A stretch of 64,000 bases of DNA from Aurantimonas coralicida_A (lineage in GTDB: Bacteria; Pseudomonadota; Alphaproteobacteria; Rhizobiales; Rhizobiaceae). Every line of letters starts with the position of its first letter. Within the stretch, counting starts at the first letter, position 1. The notes below the pieces were generated by a model. It was given only the letters and a program-made list of their open reading frames with translations, searched no databases and was not told where the DNA came from. Where the stretch lies: NCBI RefSeq assembly GCF_036016755.1, contig NZ_JAYXIH010000001.1, positions 62,001 to 126,000 of the forward strand, given 5' to 3'. A program made the translations under genes and the position numbers. Below are positions 43,770 to 52,332 of this stretch, one piece after another.

Positions 43770-43894
43770 CAAATTCACGACTCCCTTAAGGGACCGGCAA
43801 TAGCCAATCTCGAAGCGACAACGCAAGCGCGTCTGTCGCCGCCGCCGACGAACCGCACACCGATGACGCGTTTCCTCACGCTCCGGACTGCCCG

Positions 43895-44857
43895 TTGATC
43901 GCGATCGTCGGCCTGATCTCGCCGTTCTTCGGCCTGATCGCGCTCGGATTCGCCACCGGTCGGATCGTCCGCCATCCGGTCGACGGGCTCGCCTGGCTCA
44001 ATGTCTTCATCATCTATATCGCGCTGCCGGCGCTGTTCTTCCAGCTTTTGTCGAAAACCCCGGTCGAAAAGCTCGCCAGCGGCGGCTTTATCGTCGCGAC
44101 GACGCTGGCAACTTTCGTCATCTTCGCCCTGGGCTTCGCGGTGGCGTTGGCGAGAACGCGGGGCGACATTCCCGTTGCGACGATTCAGGGGCTCGCCGGA
44201 GCCTACGGCAATATCGGCTATATGGGTCCGGGACTGGCCCTTGTCGCCATCGGCCCGGAAGCCGCGGTTCCGGTGGCGCTGATCTTTTGTTTCGACAACA
44301 CCCTGCATTTCACCATGGCGCCGCTGATGATGGCGCTGGGCGGCGATCGCAAGGGATCACCGGCGAAGATCGCGCTCGGCGTAGTGGTCAAGATCGTCAC
44401 ACATCCGTTCATCATCGCGACCGCCCTCGGGGTCGCCGCCGCCATCGTCGGGGCCACGCCGCCGGAGCCTGTGGACCGCTTCCTCCAGCTTCTCGCCAAC
44501 GCGGCGGCGCCCTGCGCGCTATTCGCGATGGGGGTGACGCTGGCGCTGCGGCCATTGAAACGGGTGCCGGTGGAACTTGGCTATATCGTGCCGATCAAGC
44601 TCGTGCTGCATCCGCTTGCCGTGTGGCTGCTGCTGGGATTGTTCGGCAACTTCAATCCGGTCTGGGTGAAGAGCGCGATCCTGCTCGCCAGCCTGCCGAC
44701 GGCGACCAACGTCTTCGTCATCGCGCAGCAATACGGCGTGTGGGTGGAGCGCGCCTCGGCCTCGGTCCTGGTGACGACGGTGTTCTCCGTCGCCTCGGTC
44801 ACGCTGTTGCTCTTCCTGATTTCCTCAGGGATCGTTCCGGCCGATCCCTTCGCGTAG
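43895..44857 (+). CDS. Auxin efflux carrier (AEC) family transporter
   Basis: A 320-residue membrane protein with about ten helices in two halves. AEC traits are the N-terminal FFGLIALGFATGRIVRHP and the central GAYGNIGYMGPGLALVAIG. The start is TTG at 43895, since ATG frames upstream are closed by a stop. Bacterial members export or import dicarboxylates and similar acids; the substrate here is unknown. Its last 33 bases overlap the end of the UbiH-family gene on the other strand. Confidence 0.9.
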   Translation: MIAIVGLISPFFGLIALGFATGRIVRHPVDGLAWLNVFIIYIALPALFFQLLSKTPVEKLASGGFIVATTLATFVIFALGFAVALARTRGDIPVATIQGLAGAYGNIGYMGPGLALVAIGPEAAVPVALIFCFDNTLHFTMAPLMMALGGDRKGSPAKIALGVVVKIVTHPFIIATALGVAAAIVGATPPEPVDRFLQLLANAAAPCALFAMGVTLALRPLKRVPVELGYIVPIKLVLHPLAVWLLLGLFGNFNPVWVKSAILLASLPTATNVFVIAQQYGVWVERASASVLVTTVFSVASVTLLLFLISSGIVPADPFA

Positions 44858-46039
44858 TGATCGGGAAACTCCGGCGAGGCCCGCGCCGGGCGACAAACCC
44901 TCCCGCATGGCGAACTGGCGCAGAAGCGGAACGCTCCGCATAGCGGCCAACCCGGCGGTCCGCGCGAGCTGCGTGGGCAGGAAGTCGGCGAGAAGCGAGC
45001 GGTTGAGAAGATCGACCCCGACGGTGCGCGAGCGGACGTCGGCCCGGCGGGCCGCTTCGTAACGCGACAGCGCCCCTCGCTGACCGGGATCATCGCGGCT
45101 TTCGGTGGCGAAACGGACGATCGCCTCGCAATCCCTCAAGCCGAGATTGAGCCCTTGCGCCCCGATCGGCGGAAACGCATGGCCCGCTTCTCCGACGAGA
45201 GCGAGGCGTTCGCCGGTCATCCGGTCGACCGATGCCCCGGACAGCGGAAAGCGCTGGATGGGCTCCTCGATTTCGACCGAACCGAGAATCGAATGCATCT
45301 TGTCCTCGACCATGCGCGCGAGCCGGTCCGGCTTCAGGTCGACATAGAGTTCTGCCAGCTCGGGCTCCTCGACCCACACGAGGGATGAACGCCGGCCGGG
45401 CAGCGGCACCTGCGTGAACGGGCCGGCCCGCGTATGGAATTCCGTCGAGACGGAATGATGATCGATGCGATGGCGAAAGTTGAAGACGATGGCGCTCTGC
45501 GGATAGGTCCATTGCCGGACGCCGATTCCGGCCGCCTCGCGCATTGGCGAGCGGCGCCCGTCGGCGGCCACGACCAGCTCGACGCAATAGGACCCCCCAT
45601 CCTCGAGCGTCACCACGGCCCGGTCGCCTTCGATCGTGAAGCCCCGTGCTGCCGTCTCCCGAACCTCCAACTCCGTCGCCTCCGCGACGCCCTCGCTGAG
45701 CGCCGCCTGGAGATCGGCGTTGAGAACATTGTAGCCGAATGAGGCCAGGCCGATTTCGCTGGCGCGGAACTCCACGACCGGCGCGCGAAACAGGCGCTTG
45801 GTGTCGTCGATGAGCCGCATCACCGCCAAGGGCGCCGCTTTTGCGCCGAGCCGATCCATTACGCCCAGACTGGACAAAAAGGCGACAGAATCGCCCAAAA
45901 GCGCGGTGCTGCGCCCATCCGGCGTCGACTTCGGCGCGATCAGCACGGTGTCGAAGCCGGCGGCGGCAAAAGCCAGCGCGGTGGCGGTTCCCGCCAATCC
46001 GCCTCCGACGACGGCGATCTCTCTACGCTCTGTGGCCAC
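44825..46039 (-). CDS. UbiH/UbiF-family FAD-dependent hydroxylase
   Basis: A 404-residue class A flavin monooxygenase. The FAD-binding GGGLAGTATALAFAAAGFD is at the N-terminus, and the second FAD motif VGEAGHAFPPIGAQGLNLGL, characteristic of UbiH/UbiF/Coq6, is near residue 280. I take GTG at 46039 as start, nine bases after GGGAG; the open frame extends 35 codons further without a ribosome site. Its likely role is O2-dependent hydroxylation of the ubiquinone ring, the aerobic counterpart of ubiU/ubiV in this same window. Which ring carbon it modifies cannot be told. Confidence 0.88.
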   Translation of the reverse strand: MATERREIAVVGGGLAGTATALAFAAAGFDTVLIAPKSTPDGRSTALLGDSVAFLSSLGVMDRLGAKAAPLAVMRLIDDTKRLFRAPVVEFRASEIGLASFGYNVLNADLQAALSEGVAEATELEVRETAARGFTIEGDRAVVTLEDGGSYCVELVVAADGRRSPMREAAGIGVRQWTYPQSAIVFNFRHRIDHHSVSTEFHTRAGPFTQVPLPGRRSSLVWVEEPELAELYVDLKPDRLARMVEDKMHSILGSVEIEEPIQRFPLSGASVDRMTGERLALVGEAGHAFPPIGAQGLNLGLRDCEAIVRFATESRDDPGQRGALSRYEAARRADVRSRTVGVDLLNRSLLADFLPTQLARTAGLAAMRSVPLLRQFAMREGLSPGAGLAGVSRSLREGIGRNDP

Positions 46040-46194
46040 TTGCACAATCTCCCGCCGTTTATCCGGTGAAATGGTCGGAAACCGCGAGCGGTGTCGCTCG
46101 TTTCGCTTGGAATCCCGACATACGCCGGTTACAGCGGATGGCAATGGTCGTTGGCCGAGGGGCGGCGAAAAGCGACAGCGCAGCGTGGGGATTT

Positions 46195-46920
46195 ATGGCA
46201 GACGAAGTCACCGCCTTCGATAAATGGCGCGCCTTCGGCGTGCATCTTTTGACCGCCAGCGGTGCCTTCCTCGCGTTCATGTCGGTCATTGCGGCGGCGG
46301 AGCAGCGCTGGGTAGCGATGTTCGGTTGGTTGGGCTTCGCGCTGTTCGTCGACGGGATCGATGGACCGCTGGCCCGGCGGATCGAGATCAAGCGGGTGCT
46401 ACCCAATTGGTCGGGGGATCTCCTTGATTCGATTATCGACTATGCGACCTTCGTCATGATCCCCGCCGTCGCTCTCTATCTATCGGGCATGATCGGCCGG
46501 CCATGGTCGTTCGTCGCCGCGGCGCTGATCGTCATCTCCAGCGCGATCTATTATGCGGACCTCCGCATGAAGACGAAGGACAATTTCTTTCGCGGATTTC
46601 CGGTCGCCTGGAACATGGTCGTCTTCACGTTTTTCGCCATTCAGCCGAACGAGTGGACCGCATTCGCGTTCGTGGTCTTCTGCTCCGCGGCAACTTTCCT
46701 GCCAATCAAATTCCTGCATCCGGTGCGCGTCGAGCGGTTGCGTGGCGTCAATCTCGGCGTCTTCGCGATCTGGTCCGTTCTGGGGCTCGCCGCGCTGTTT
46801 TCCGACTTCGCGCCGCTGTGGTGGATCAAATGGGGACTTGTCGCCTCCGGCCTCTATCTGTTCGCCATCGGCGGCGTCCTCCAGATGGTCGACCGCCTGC
46901 GGGGCGTTTCGCACGATTAG
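46195..46920 (+). CDS. pcs: Phosphatidylcholine synthase
   Basis: A 241-residue membrane enzyme that joins choline to CDP-diacylglycerol in one step. The CDP-alcohol phosphotransferase signature DG-x2-AR-x8-G-x3-D-x3-D is present (DGIDGPLARRIEI, then SGDLLDSIIDY), followed by MKTKDNFFRGFPVAWNMVVF, typical of Pcs. About eight hydrophobic helices. ATG at 46195 follows GGGGA. Divergent from the UbiH-family gene. Its presence predicts phosphatidylcholine in the membrane and use of external choline, a rhizobial trait. Confidence 0.95.
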   Translation: MADEVTAFDKWRAFGVHLLTASGAFLAFMSVIAAAEQRWVAMFGWLGFALFVDGIDGPLARRIEIKRVLPNWSGDLLDSIIDYATFVMIPAVALYLSGMIGRPWSFVAAALIVISSAIYYADLRMKTKDNFFRGFPVAWNMVVFTFFAIQPNEWTAFAFVVFCSAATFLPIKFLHPVRVERLRGVNLGVFAIWSVLGLAALFSDFAPLWWIKWGLVASGLYLFAIGGVLQMVDRLRGVSHD

Positions 46921-46968
46921 CGCGGAATGAGGAAAAGTGGGAACCGGTTTTCCACCCGCATTCCGCGC
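46920..46968. repeat. Nested palindromic intergenic element, copy 2
   Basis: Outer arms GCGCGGAATG (46920-46929) and CATTCCGCGC (46959-46968) enclose GGAAAA and TTTTCC arms around GTGGGAACCGG (46931-46953). The core is shared with 23661-23687. It begins at the last base of the pcs stop codon and may act as the pcs terminator. Confidence 0.7.
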
Positions 46969-47048
46969 TGAGTTTATGGACTCGATGACGACGAAACCGG
47001 ATCGAAGGTTTCGATTTCATCGTGATCTGGGAATAACGGGAGTGAAGC

Positions 47049-48023
47049 ATGAGCAAGGCAATTGTCGTTCACGAAGTGGGTGGCCCGGAGGTCCTGAAGT
47101 GGGAGGATCACGATCCGGGTCGGCCGGGTCCCGGCCAGATTCTGGTCGATCAGAAGGCGGCCGGCCTCAACTTCATCGACGTCTATTTCCGCACCGGGGT
47201 CTACAAGTCACCGACGATGCCCTTCGTTCTCGGCAAGGAGGGTGCGGGCGTCGTCTCCGAAGTCGGGGAGGGGGTCGACCGCTTCCAGGTGGGTGACCGC
47301 GTCGCCTATAACGGCGTCACCGGCAGCTATGCCGAACGGCTCGTGACCGAGGCGGACAAGGCCGTGAAGCTGCCCGACTCGATCGACTTCAAGACCGCCG
47401 CGGCGATCATGCTGAAGGGCATGACGGCGGAATATCTTCTGCGGCGGACCTTCAAGGTAGGGCCGGACACGGTCCTTCTGTTCCACGCCGCAGCCGGCGG
47501 TGTCGGCCTGATCGCCGGACAATGGGCCAAGCATCTCGGCGCGACCGTGATCGGAACAGCCGGCACGCCGGAAAAGTGCAAGCTGGCCCGCGAGAACGGC
47601 TGCGACCATGTGATCAACTACCGCGAGGAGGATTTCGTCGAACGAGTGAGGGAGATCACCGACGGACGCAAATGCGACGTCGTCTACGATTCGGTCGGCA
47701 AGGACACCTTTCCGGGAAGCCTCGATTGCCTGAAGAATCGCGGCCTGTGGGTCGCCTTCGGCCAGTCCTCCGGCAAACTGCCAGATATCGACCTCGGCAT
47801 TCTCAACCAGAAGGGATCGCTCTACGCGACCCGACCGAGCCTGTTCGGCTACAACACCAATCGCGAGGAACTCGACGCCTCGGCCAAGGCGCTGTTCGAC
47901 GTCATCGAATCGGGCGTGGTAAAGATCACCATCGGCCAGACCTATCCGGTGTCCGAGGCGGCCCAGGCGCACCGCGATCTCGAAGGGCGAAAGACGACCG
48001 GCGCGACCGTCTTGACGATCTAG
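47049..48023 (+). CDS. NADPH:quinone oxidoreductase (zinc-free MDR family)
   Basis: A 324-residue medium-chain reductase of the QOR type. The N-terminal substrate domain has AGLNFIDVYFRTGVYK, typical of quinone reductases, and the NADPH-binding fold has LLFHAAAGGVGLIAGQWAK with the AxxGxxG loop. No zinc-binding cysteine set is seen. It ends HRDLEGRKTTGATVLTI as the family does. GGGAGTGAAGC precedes the ATG. Confidence 0.93.
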   Translation: MSKAIVVHEVGGPEVLKWEDHDPGRPGPGQILVDQKAAGLNFIDVYFRTGVYKSPTMPFVLGKEGAGVVSEVGEGVDRFQVGDRVAYNGVTGSYAERLVTEADKAVKLPDSIDFKTAAAIMLKGMTAEYLLRRTFKVGPDTVLLFHAAAGGVGLIAGQWAKHLGATVIGTAGTPEKCKLARENGCDHVINYREEDFVERVREITDGRKCDVVYDSVGKDTFPGSLDCLKNRGLWVAFGQSSGKLPDIDLGILNQKGSLYATRPSLFGYNTNREELDASAKALFDVIESGVVKITIGQTYPVSEAAQAHRDLEGRKTTGATVLTI

Positions 48024-48149
48024 CTGTTTGCTTCCGGACCGAGGACGCCGTCGCGTGGGAATTGCGGCGGCGCCACTTCGGTGCAAACGCCTTGCATACG
48101 ACGCAACGGGGGCCGCCAGGACTGACCATACGCGCGCTGGAGCGATCCG

Positions 48150-49451
48150 ATGTTCGACCTCATCGTCACCAACGCCAATTTGCCCGATGGCCGCACCGGG
48201 ATCGACATCGCGGTCCGCGACGGCCGGATCGCCGCCGTCGAACGCGGCATCGGTGCCGAAGCCGCCGCGACGATCGACGCCTCCAATCGTTTGGTCTCGC
48301 CGCCCTTCGTCGATCCGCATTTCCACATGGACGCCACACTGTCGCTGGGTCTCCCCCGGATGAACCAGTCCGGAACGCTGCTGGAGGGCATCGCGCTGTG
48401 GAGCGAGTTGAAGCCGCTCCTGACCCGCGAGGCTCTGGTCGAGCGAGCGCTGCGCTACTGCGATCTCGCCGTCGCGCAAGGCCTGCTCGCCATCCGCAGC
48501 CATGTCGACGTCAGCGACCCGCGTCTCGTCACTGTCGAAGCGCTGCTCGAGGTCAGGGACCGGGTCAAACCTTATCTCGACCTGCAACTCGTGGCGTTTC
48601 CGCAGGATGGCTATCTGCGCGCGCCCGGCGCCGCCGACGCGCTCGCCCGCGCTCTGGACATGGGCGTCGATATCGTCGGCGGCATTCCGCATTTCGAGCG
48701 AACGATGGCGGAGGGGGCCGCCTCGGTCGCGGCGCTCTGCCGGATCGCCGCCGAGCGGGGCCTTCCCGTCGACATGCATTGCGACGAATCCGACGACCCC
48801 CTGTCCCGCCATGTCGAGACCCTGGCGGCTGAAACTATCCGGCACGGGCTTCAGGGCCGGGTCGCCGGCTCTCACCTCACCTCCATGCATTCGATGGACA
48901 ATTATTACGTCTCGAAGCTGATCCCCTTGATCCACGAAGCTGGAATGCATGTCATCCCGAACCCGCTGATCAACATCACGTTGCAGGGCCGCCATGACAG
49001 CTATCCCAAGCGCCGTGGCATGACCCGCGTGCCGGAACTGATGGCCGCCGGGATCAACGTCGCCTTCGGCCACGACTGCGTGATGGACCCCTGGTACGCG
49101 CTCGGCTCCGGCGACATGCTCGAGGTCGCGCACATGGCCATCCACGTTGGCCAGATGACCTCGCGCGAGGCGATGCGCGCCTGCTTCGACGCGGTCACCG
49201 TCAATTCCGCTCGGGTCATGGGGCTCGACGGTTATGGCCTCGCTGTCGGCAACCACGCCGATTTCCTCGTCCTGCAGGCGGCGGACCCGATCGAGGCCAT
49301 CCGCCTCAAGGCGCATCGACTGGCGGTGGTGCGAAGAGGGCGGATACTCGCCCGATCGGAACCACGGGTGAGCCGATTGTTCCTCGACGGCCGCGATGCG
49401 ATTGTCGATGCCGCCGCCTACGCGCCGCAAGCCGGACGCGATTCCGATTGA
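48150..49451 (+). CDS. Amidohydrolase, cytosine deaminase-like
   Basis: A 433-residue metal-dependent hydrolase of the CodA-like branch of the amidohydrolase superfamily. Metal ligands are visible as PHFHMD (HxH, about 57-62), DMHCDESDD (His near 211) and GHDCVMDPWYALGSGDM (near 308), as in cytosine deaminase. Substrate could be cytosine, isoguanine, a triazine or another cyclic amidine. It is read toward the aminobenzoyl-CoA monooxygenase gene, but a separate promoter and operator lie between, so a functional tie is uncertain. Confidence 0.87.
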   Translation: MFDLIVTNANLPDGRTGIDIAVRDGRIAAVERGIGAEAAATIDASNRLVSPPFVDPHFHMDATLSLGLPRMNQSGTLLEGIALWSELKPLLTREALVERALRYCDLAVAQGLLAIRSHVDVSDPRLVTVEALLEVRDRVKPYLDLQLVAFPQDGYLRAPGAADALARALDMGVDIVGGIPHFERTMAEGAASVAALCRIAAERGLPVDMHCDESDDPLSRHVETLAAETIRHGLQGRVAGSHLTSMHSMDNYYVSKLIPLIHEAGMHVIPNPLINITLQGRHDSYPKRRGMTRVPELMAAGINVAFGHDCVMDPWYALGSGDMLEVAHMAIHVGQMTSREAMRACFDAVTVNSARVMGLDGYGLAVGNHADFLVLQAADPIEAIRLKAHRLAVVRRGRILARSEPRVSRLFLDGRDAIVDAAAYAPQAGRDSD

Positions 49452-49570
49452 TCACTTGATAAGCGACGATCGAAGCCGGGCAGATAGGCATGGCGGGTCG
49501 GCACTACGTCCGTTGCGATGAGTCCCGACCGTGGGGAGGTGGCACGCCGAAGTCCGGACTTGCAAAGAGA

Positions 49571-49588
49571 TAGTTTAACTATAAAATA
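49571..49588 (+). promoter_or_regulatory. Candidate MarR operator at the aminobenzoyl-CoA monooxygenase promoter
   Basis: TAGTTTAA-CTA-TAAAATA (49571-49588), also part of a 13-base palindrome ATAGTTTAACTAT (49570-49582). A -35-like TTGCAA (49560-49565) lies 16 bases before TAAAAT (49582-49587), so the site covers the -10 and fits repression. The same TAGTTTAA-N3-TAAAATA occurs before the SDR-led operon at 58633-58650. Confidence 0.65.
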
Positions 49589-49628
49589 TCTTGTGCGACG
49601 ACCCGTTCGACCCGACAGGAGAGAGCCC

Positions 49629-52013
49629 ATGCGTATCACCGTGATCGGTGGCGGTCCTGGCGGCCTCTATTTCGCCCTCCTGACCAAGAAGCGGCAGCCG
49701 GACTGGTCGGTCGAAATCTATGAGCAGAACCGCGCCGACGACACGTTTGGCTTCGGTGTCGTGTTCTCCGACGAGACGCTGCACGAGTTCCTGTCGCGCG
49801 ACCGTAAATCCTTCGACCGCATCCGCACTGAATTCGCCTATTGGGACGACGTCGCAATCCACAAGCAGGGCACCGAGATGCGCTGCGCCGGCAACGGCTT
49901 TGCCGGCATCTCACGGATGAAGCTTCTCGCCATTTTGCAGCAGCGCTGCCGGGAGGAGGGGGTGGACCTGCACTTTTCCGCGGCGGTCCGACCGGAGGAG
50001 ATCGCCACCCGCTTCACCGATTCCGACATCGTCGTCGCCGCCGATGGCGTGAACTCGCGCATTCGCGAGCATTTTCGTGAGGCCTTCCAGCCCGAGGTGA
50101 CGATCAAGTCGAACCGCTTCTGCTGGATGGGCTCGACCCGGCCGATGGACGAGTTCAACTATTTCTTCCGCGAAACCGAGCACGGCATCGTCTGCGCCCA
50201 TTGCTACCAGTACGAGCCGGGTCGCTCGACCTGGGTGTTCGAGATGGATGAGGCCTGCTTTCAGGGCCTCGGCTTCTCGGAGACCGACGAGGAGGATTCA
50301 CGCGCCAGGCTCGAAGCGCTGTACGAGGAAGAGCTGGAGGGGCACGGTCTGCTGCTCAACCGCTCGCAATGGCGCCGGTTTCCCCGCATTTTTTGCCATC
50401 GCTGGTCGCACGGGAACATCGTGCTTCTGGGCGATGCCAAGGCCTCGGTGCATTTTTCCATCGGCTCGGGCACCAAGCTCGCCATGGAATGCGCGATCTC
50501 GCTATCCGACGCGGTCGTCGAACACGGCGAGACGAGCGTCGAAGACGCCTTTGCAGCCTATGACGCGGAGCGGCGCACGCCCTGCCAGATCATCCAGCAC
50601 AATGCCGACGTCTCGCTGGCCTGGTTCGAGCATATGAACCGGTCCTGGGACATGAGTCCGGAACAGTTTTCGATGGTCGTCATGTGCCGGGCGAAGTCGA
50701 TCACCTACGACAATCTGGTCGTTCGTGATCCGGCCTATGTGGAGAAGGTCGACACCGCCTATTACGAACAGCTTTATCGCGAGACCGGTGACGATTACCG
50801 CGAAAGCCGGCCGACGCCCATGTTCACCAAATTCCGGCTTCGCGACATGGAGGTTCAGAACCGCGTGGTGATGTCGCCGATGGCGCAATATTCGGCCGAC
50901 GCCAATGGCAATCCGACCGACTGGCACTTCGTCCACTACACCTCGCACGCGCTCGGCGCGCCGGGCCTTGTCTTTACCGAGATGACCTGTCCGTCGGCCG
51001 ACGCGCGGATTACCCCGGGCTGCACCGGACTGTGGACCGATCGCCACGAGGCCGAGTGGAAGCGGATCGTCGACTTTGTCCACGCCAACACCACGACCAA
51101 GATGGTGATGCAGCTCGGCCATGCCGGTCGCAAGGGCTCGACCCAGCTCGGCTGGGAGAAGATGGACCGGCCGCTGGCGGACGCGGCGAAGAACTGGCAA
51201 ATCTATTCGGCCTCGCCGATTCCCTATTTCGAGGGTGTCAGCCAGGTTCCGGCGGAACTCGACCGCGCCACAATGGACCGGATTAGGGACGATTTCGTCC
51301 AGGCGACGGAGCGGGCGGAGCGGGCCGGCTTCGACATGGTCGAGCTTCATTGCGCCCATGGCTACCTGCTCGCCTCATTCCTCTCGCCGCTGACCAACAC
51401 GCGCGACGATGAATATGGCGGTGCGATCGAGAACCGGCTGCGCTATCCGCTGGAGGTGTTCGAGGCGATGCGCGCAGTCTGGCCGGCGGAAAAGCCGATG
51501 TCGGTGCGCATTTCCGCGACCGACTGGCAGGAAGGGGGTATCGACGAAGGCGACAGCGTCGCGATCTCCAAAGCCTTCGCCGAGGTCGGCTGCGACCTCA
51601 TCGACGTTTCAGCCGGGCAGACGGTCGCCGACCAGACTCCGATCTATGGCCGGATGTTCCAGGTGCAGTTCGCCGAGGCGATCCGCAACGTGCCGAAGCT
51701 GGCGGTGATGGCCGTCGGGGCGATCACCGAGCCCGCGCAGGTCAACACCATCCTGCACACGCGCCGCGCCGACCTCGTCGCGCTCGGCCGGCCGCATCTA
51801 TGGAACCCGTATTTCACCCGCGAGGCCGCCGCCTGGTACGACGCGCGCAACCAGCACTGGCCGAAGCAGTATCTTGCCGGACGTGACCAGGCGCATCGCG
51901 AACTGGCGAAAAAGCGCGAGCAGGACATTGAAACCCGGCGCAAGGCGAGGCCACGACCGCATGATTCCGGCGATGGTCAGTCGCCTCCGGATCGGCGCGA
52001 GGCGGCGGAGTAG
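49629..52013 (+). CDS. abmA: 2-aminobenzoyl-CoA monooxygenase/reductase (fused flavoprotein)
   Basis: A 794-residue fusion. Residues 1 to about 390 are a class A FAD monooxygenase (VIGGGPGGLYFALLTKK, ADGVNSRIREHF, LLGDAKASVHFSIGSG). From about 398 an old-yellow-enzyme FMN reductase domain follows (FRLRDMEVQNRVVMSPM, MQLGHAGRKGS, HCAHGYLLASFLSPLTN, ALGRPHLWNPY). This is the architecture described for the Azoarcus evansii enzyme that both hydroxylates and reduces 2-aminobenzoyl-CoA to 2-amino-5-oxocyclohex-1-enecarboxyl-CoA. AGGAGAGAGCCC precedes the ATG at 49629. The adjoining CoA ligase and beta-oxidation genes support the assignment; a salicylyl-CoA-type substrate is the main alternative. 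Confidence 0.92.
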   Translation: MRITVIGGGPGGLYFALLTKKRQPDWSVEIYEQNRADDTFGFGVVFSDETLHEFLSRDRKSFDRIRTEFAYWDDVAIHKQGTEMRCAGNGFAGISRMKLLAILQQRCREEGVDLHFSAAVRPEEIATRFTDSDIVVAADGVNSRIREHFREAFQPEVTIKSNRFCWMGSTRPMDEFNYFFRETEHGIVCAHCYQYEPGRSTWVFEMDEACFQGLGFSETDEEDSRARLEALYEEELEGHGLLLNRSQWRRFPRIFCHRWSHGNIVLLGDAKASVHFSIGSGTKLAMECAISLSDAVVEHGETSVEDAFAAYDAERRTPCQIIQHNADVSLAWFEHMNRSWDMSPEQFSMVVMCRAKSITYDNLVVRDPAYVEKVDTAYYEQLYRETGDDYRESRPTPMFTKFRLRDMEVQNRVVMSPMAQYSADANGNPTDWHFVHYTSHALGAPGLVFTEMTCPSADARITPGCTGLWTDRHEAEWKRIVDFVHANTTTKMVMQLGHAGRKGSTQLGWEKMDRPLADAAKNWQIYSASPIPYFEGVSQVPAELDRATMDRIRDDFVQATERAERAGFDMVELHCAHGYLLASFLSPLTNTRDDEYGGAIENRLRYPLEVFEAMRAVWPAEKPMSVRISATDWQEGGIDEGDSVAISKAFAEVGCDLIDVSAGQTVADQTPIYGRMFQVQFAEAIRNVPKLAVMAVGAITEPAQVNTILHTRRADLVALGRPHLWNPYFTREAAAWYDARNQHWPKQYLAGRDQAHRELAKKREQDIETRRKARPRPHDSGDGQSPPDRREAAE

Positions 52014-52035
52014 GGGGCGGGCCGCGCGATCGACT

Positions 52036-52278
52036 TCAGCCGAACGCCTTGAAGGCGACCAGCGTAAACGTGTCGGCGACGCCCTCGGTCACCTGGAGAC
52101 GCTCGGTGACGAAGTGGCCGATGTCCTGGTCATCGCTGAGATAGAATTTGGCGATCAGGTCGTAATGGCCGGACGTGGAGAACACCTCCGAAATTTCCTC
52201 GATGTCCTGGATGAGGCTGTCGGCGACTTTGTAGGCCATGCCGGGCTGGCATTTGAACTGGACGAAGATCGGTTTCAT
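52036..52278 (-). CDS. Stand-alone Lrp/AsnC ligand-binding (RAM) domain protein
   Basis: An 80-residue protein consisting only of the C-terminal RAM domain of Lrp/AsnC regulators (MKPIFVQFKCQPGMAYKVAD, GHYDLIAKFYLSDDQDIGHF), without a DNA-binding helix-turn-helix. Such proteins form oligomers that bind amino acids or related ligands, and their roles are mostly unknown. It is the distal gene of the catabolic operon, 54 bases after the hydrolase, and converges with the monooxygenase/reductase gene. Confidence 0.88.
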   Translation of the reverse strand: MKPIFVQFKCQPGMAYKVADSLIQDIEEISEVFSTSGHYDLIAKFYLSDDQDIGHFVTERLQVTEGVADTFTLVAFKAFG

Positions 52279-52332
52279 GAAGGCTCCTGCCGGGGCGGGC
52301 GGCGGTGGTTCGTTTGTCTGGATACGACGGTT

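Noticed and set aside
47208..49430. A 740-codon minus-strand open frame
   Set aside because: Antisense of the quinone reductase and amidohydrolase genes, both of which are convincing on the plus strand.
49452..49475. TTGATCACTTGATAA as a second FNR-like site
   Set aside because: The second half is TGATA instead of ATCAA, so it does not fit the consensus.
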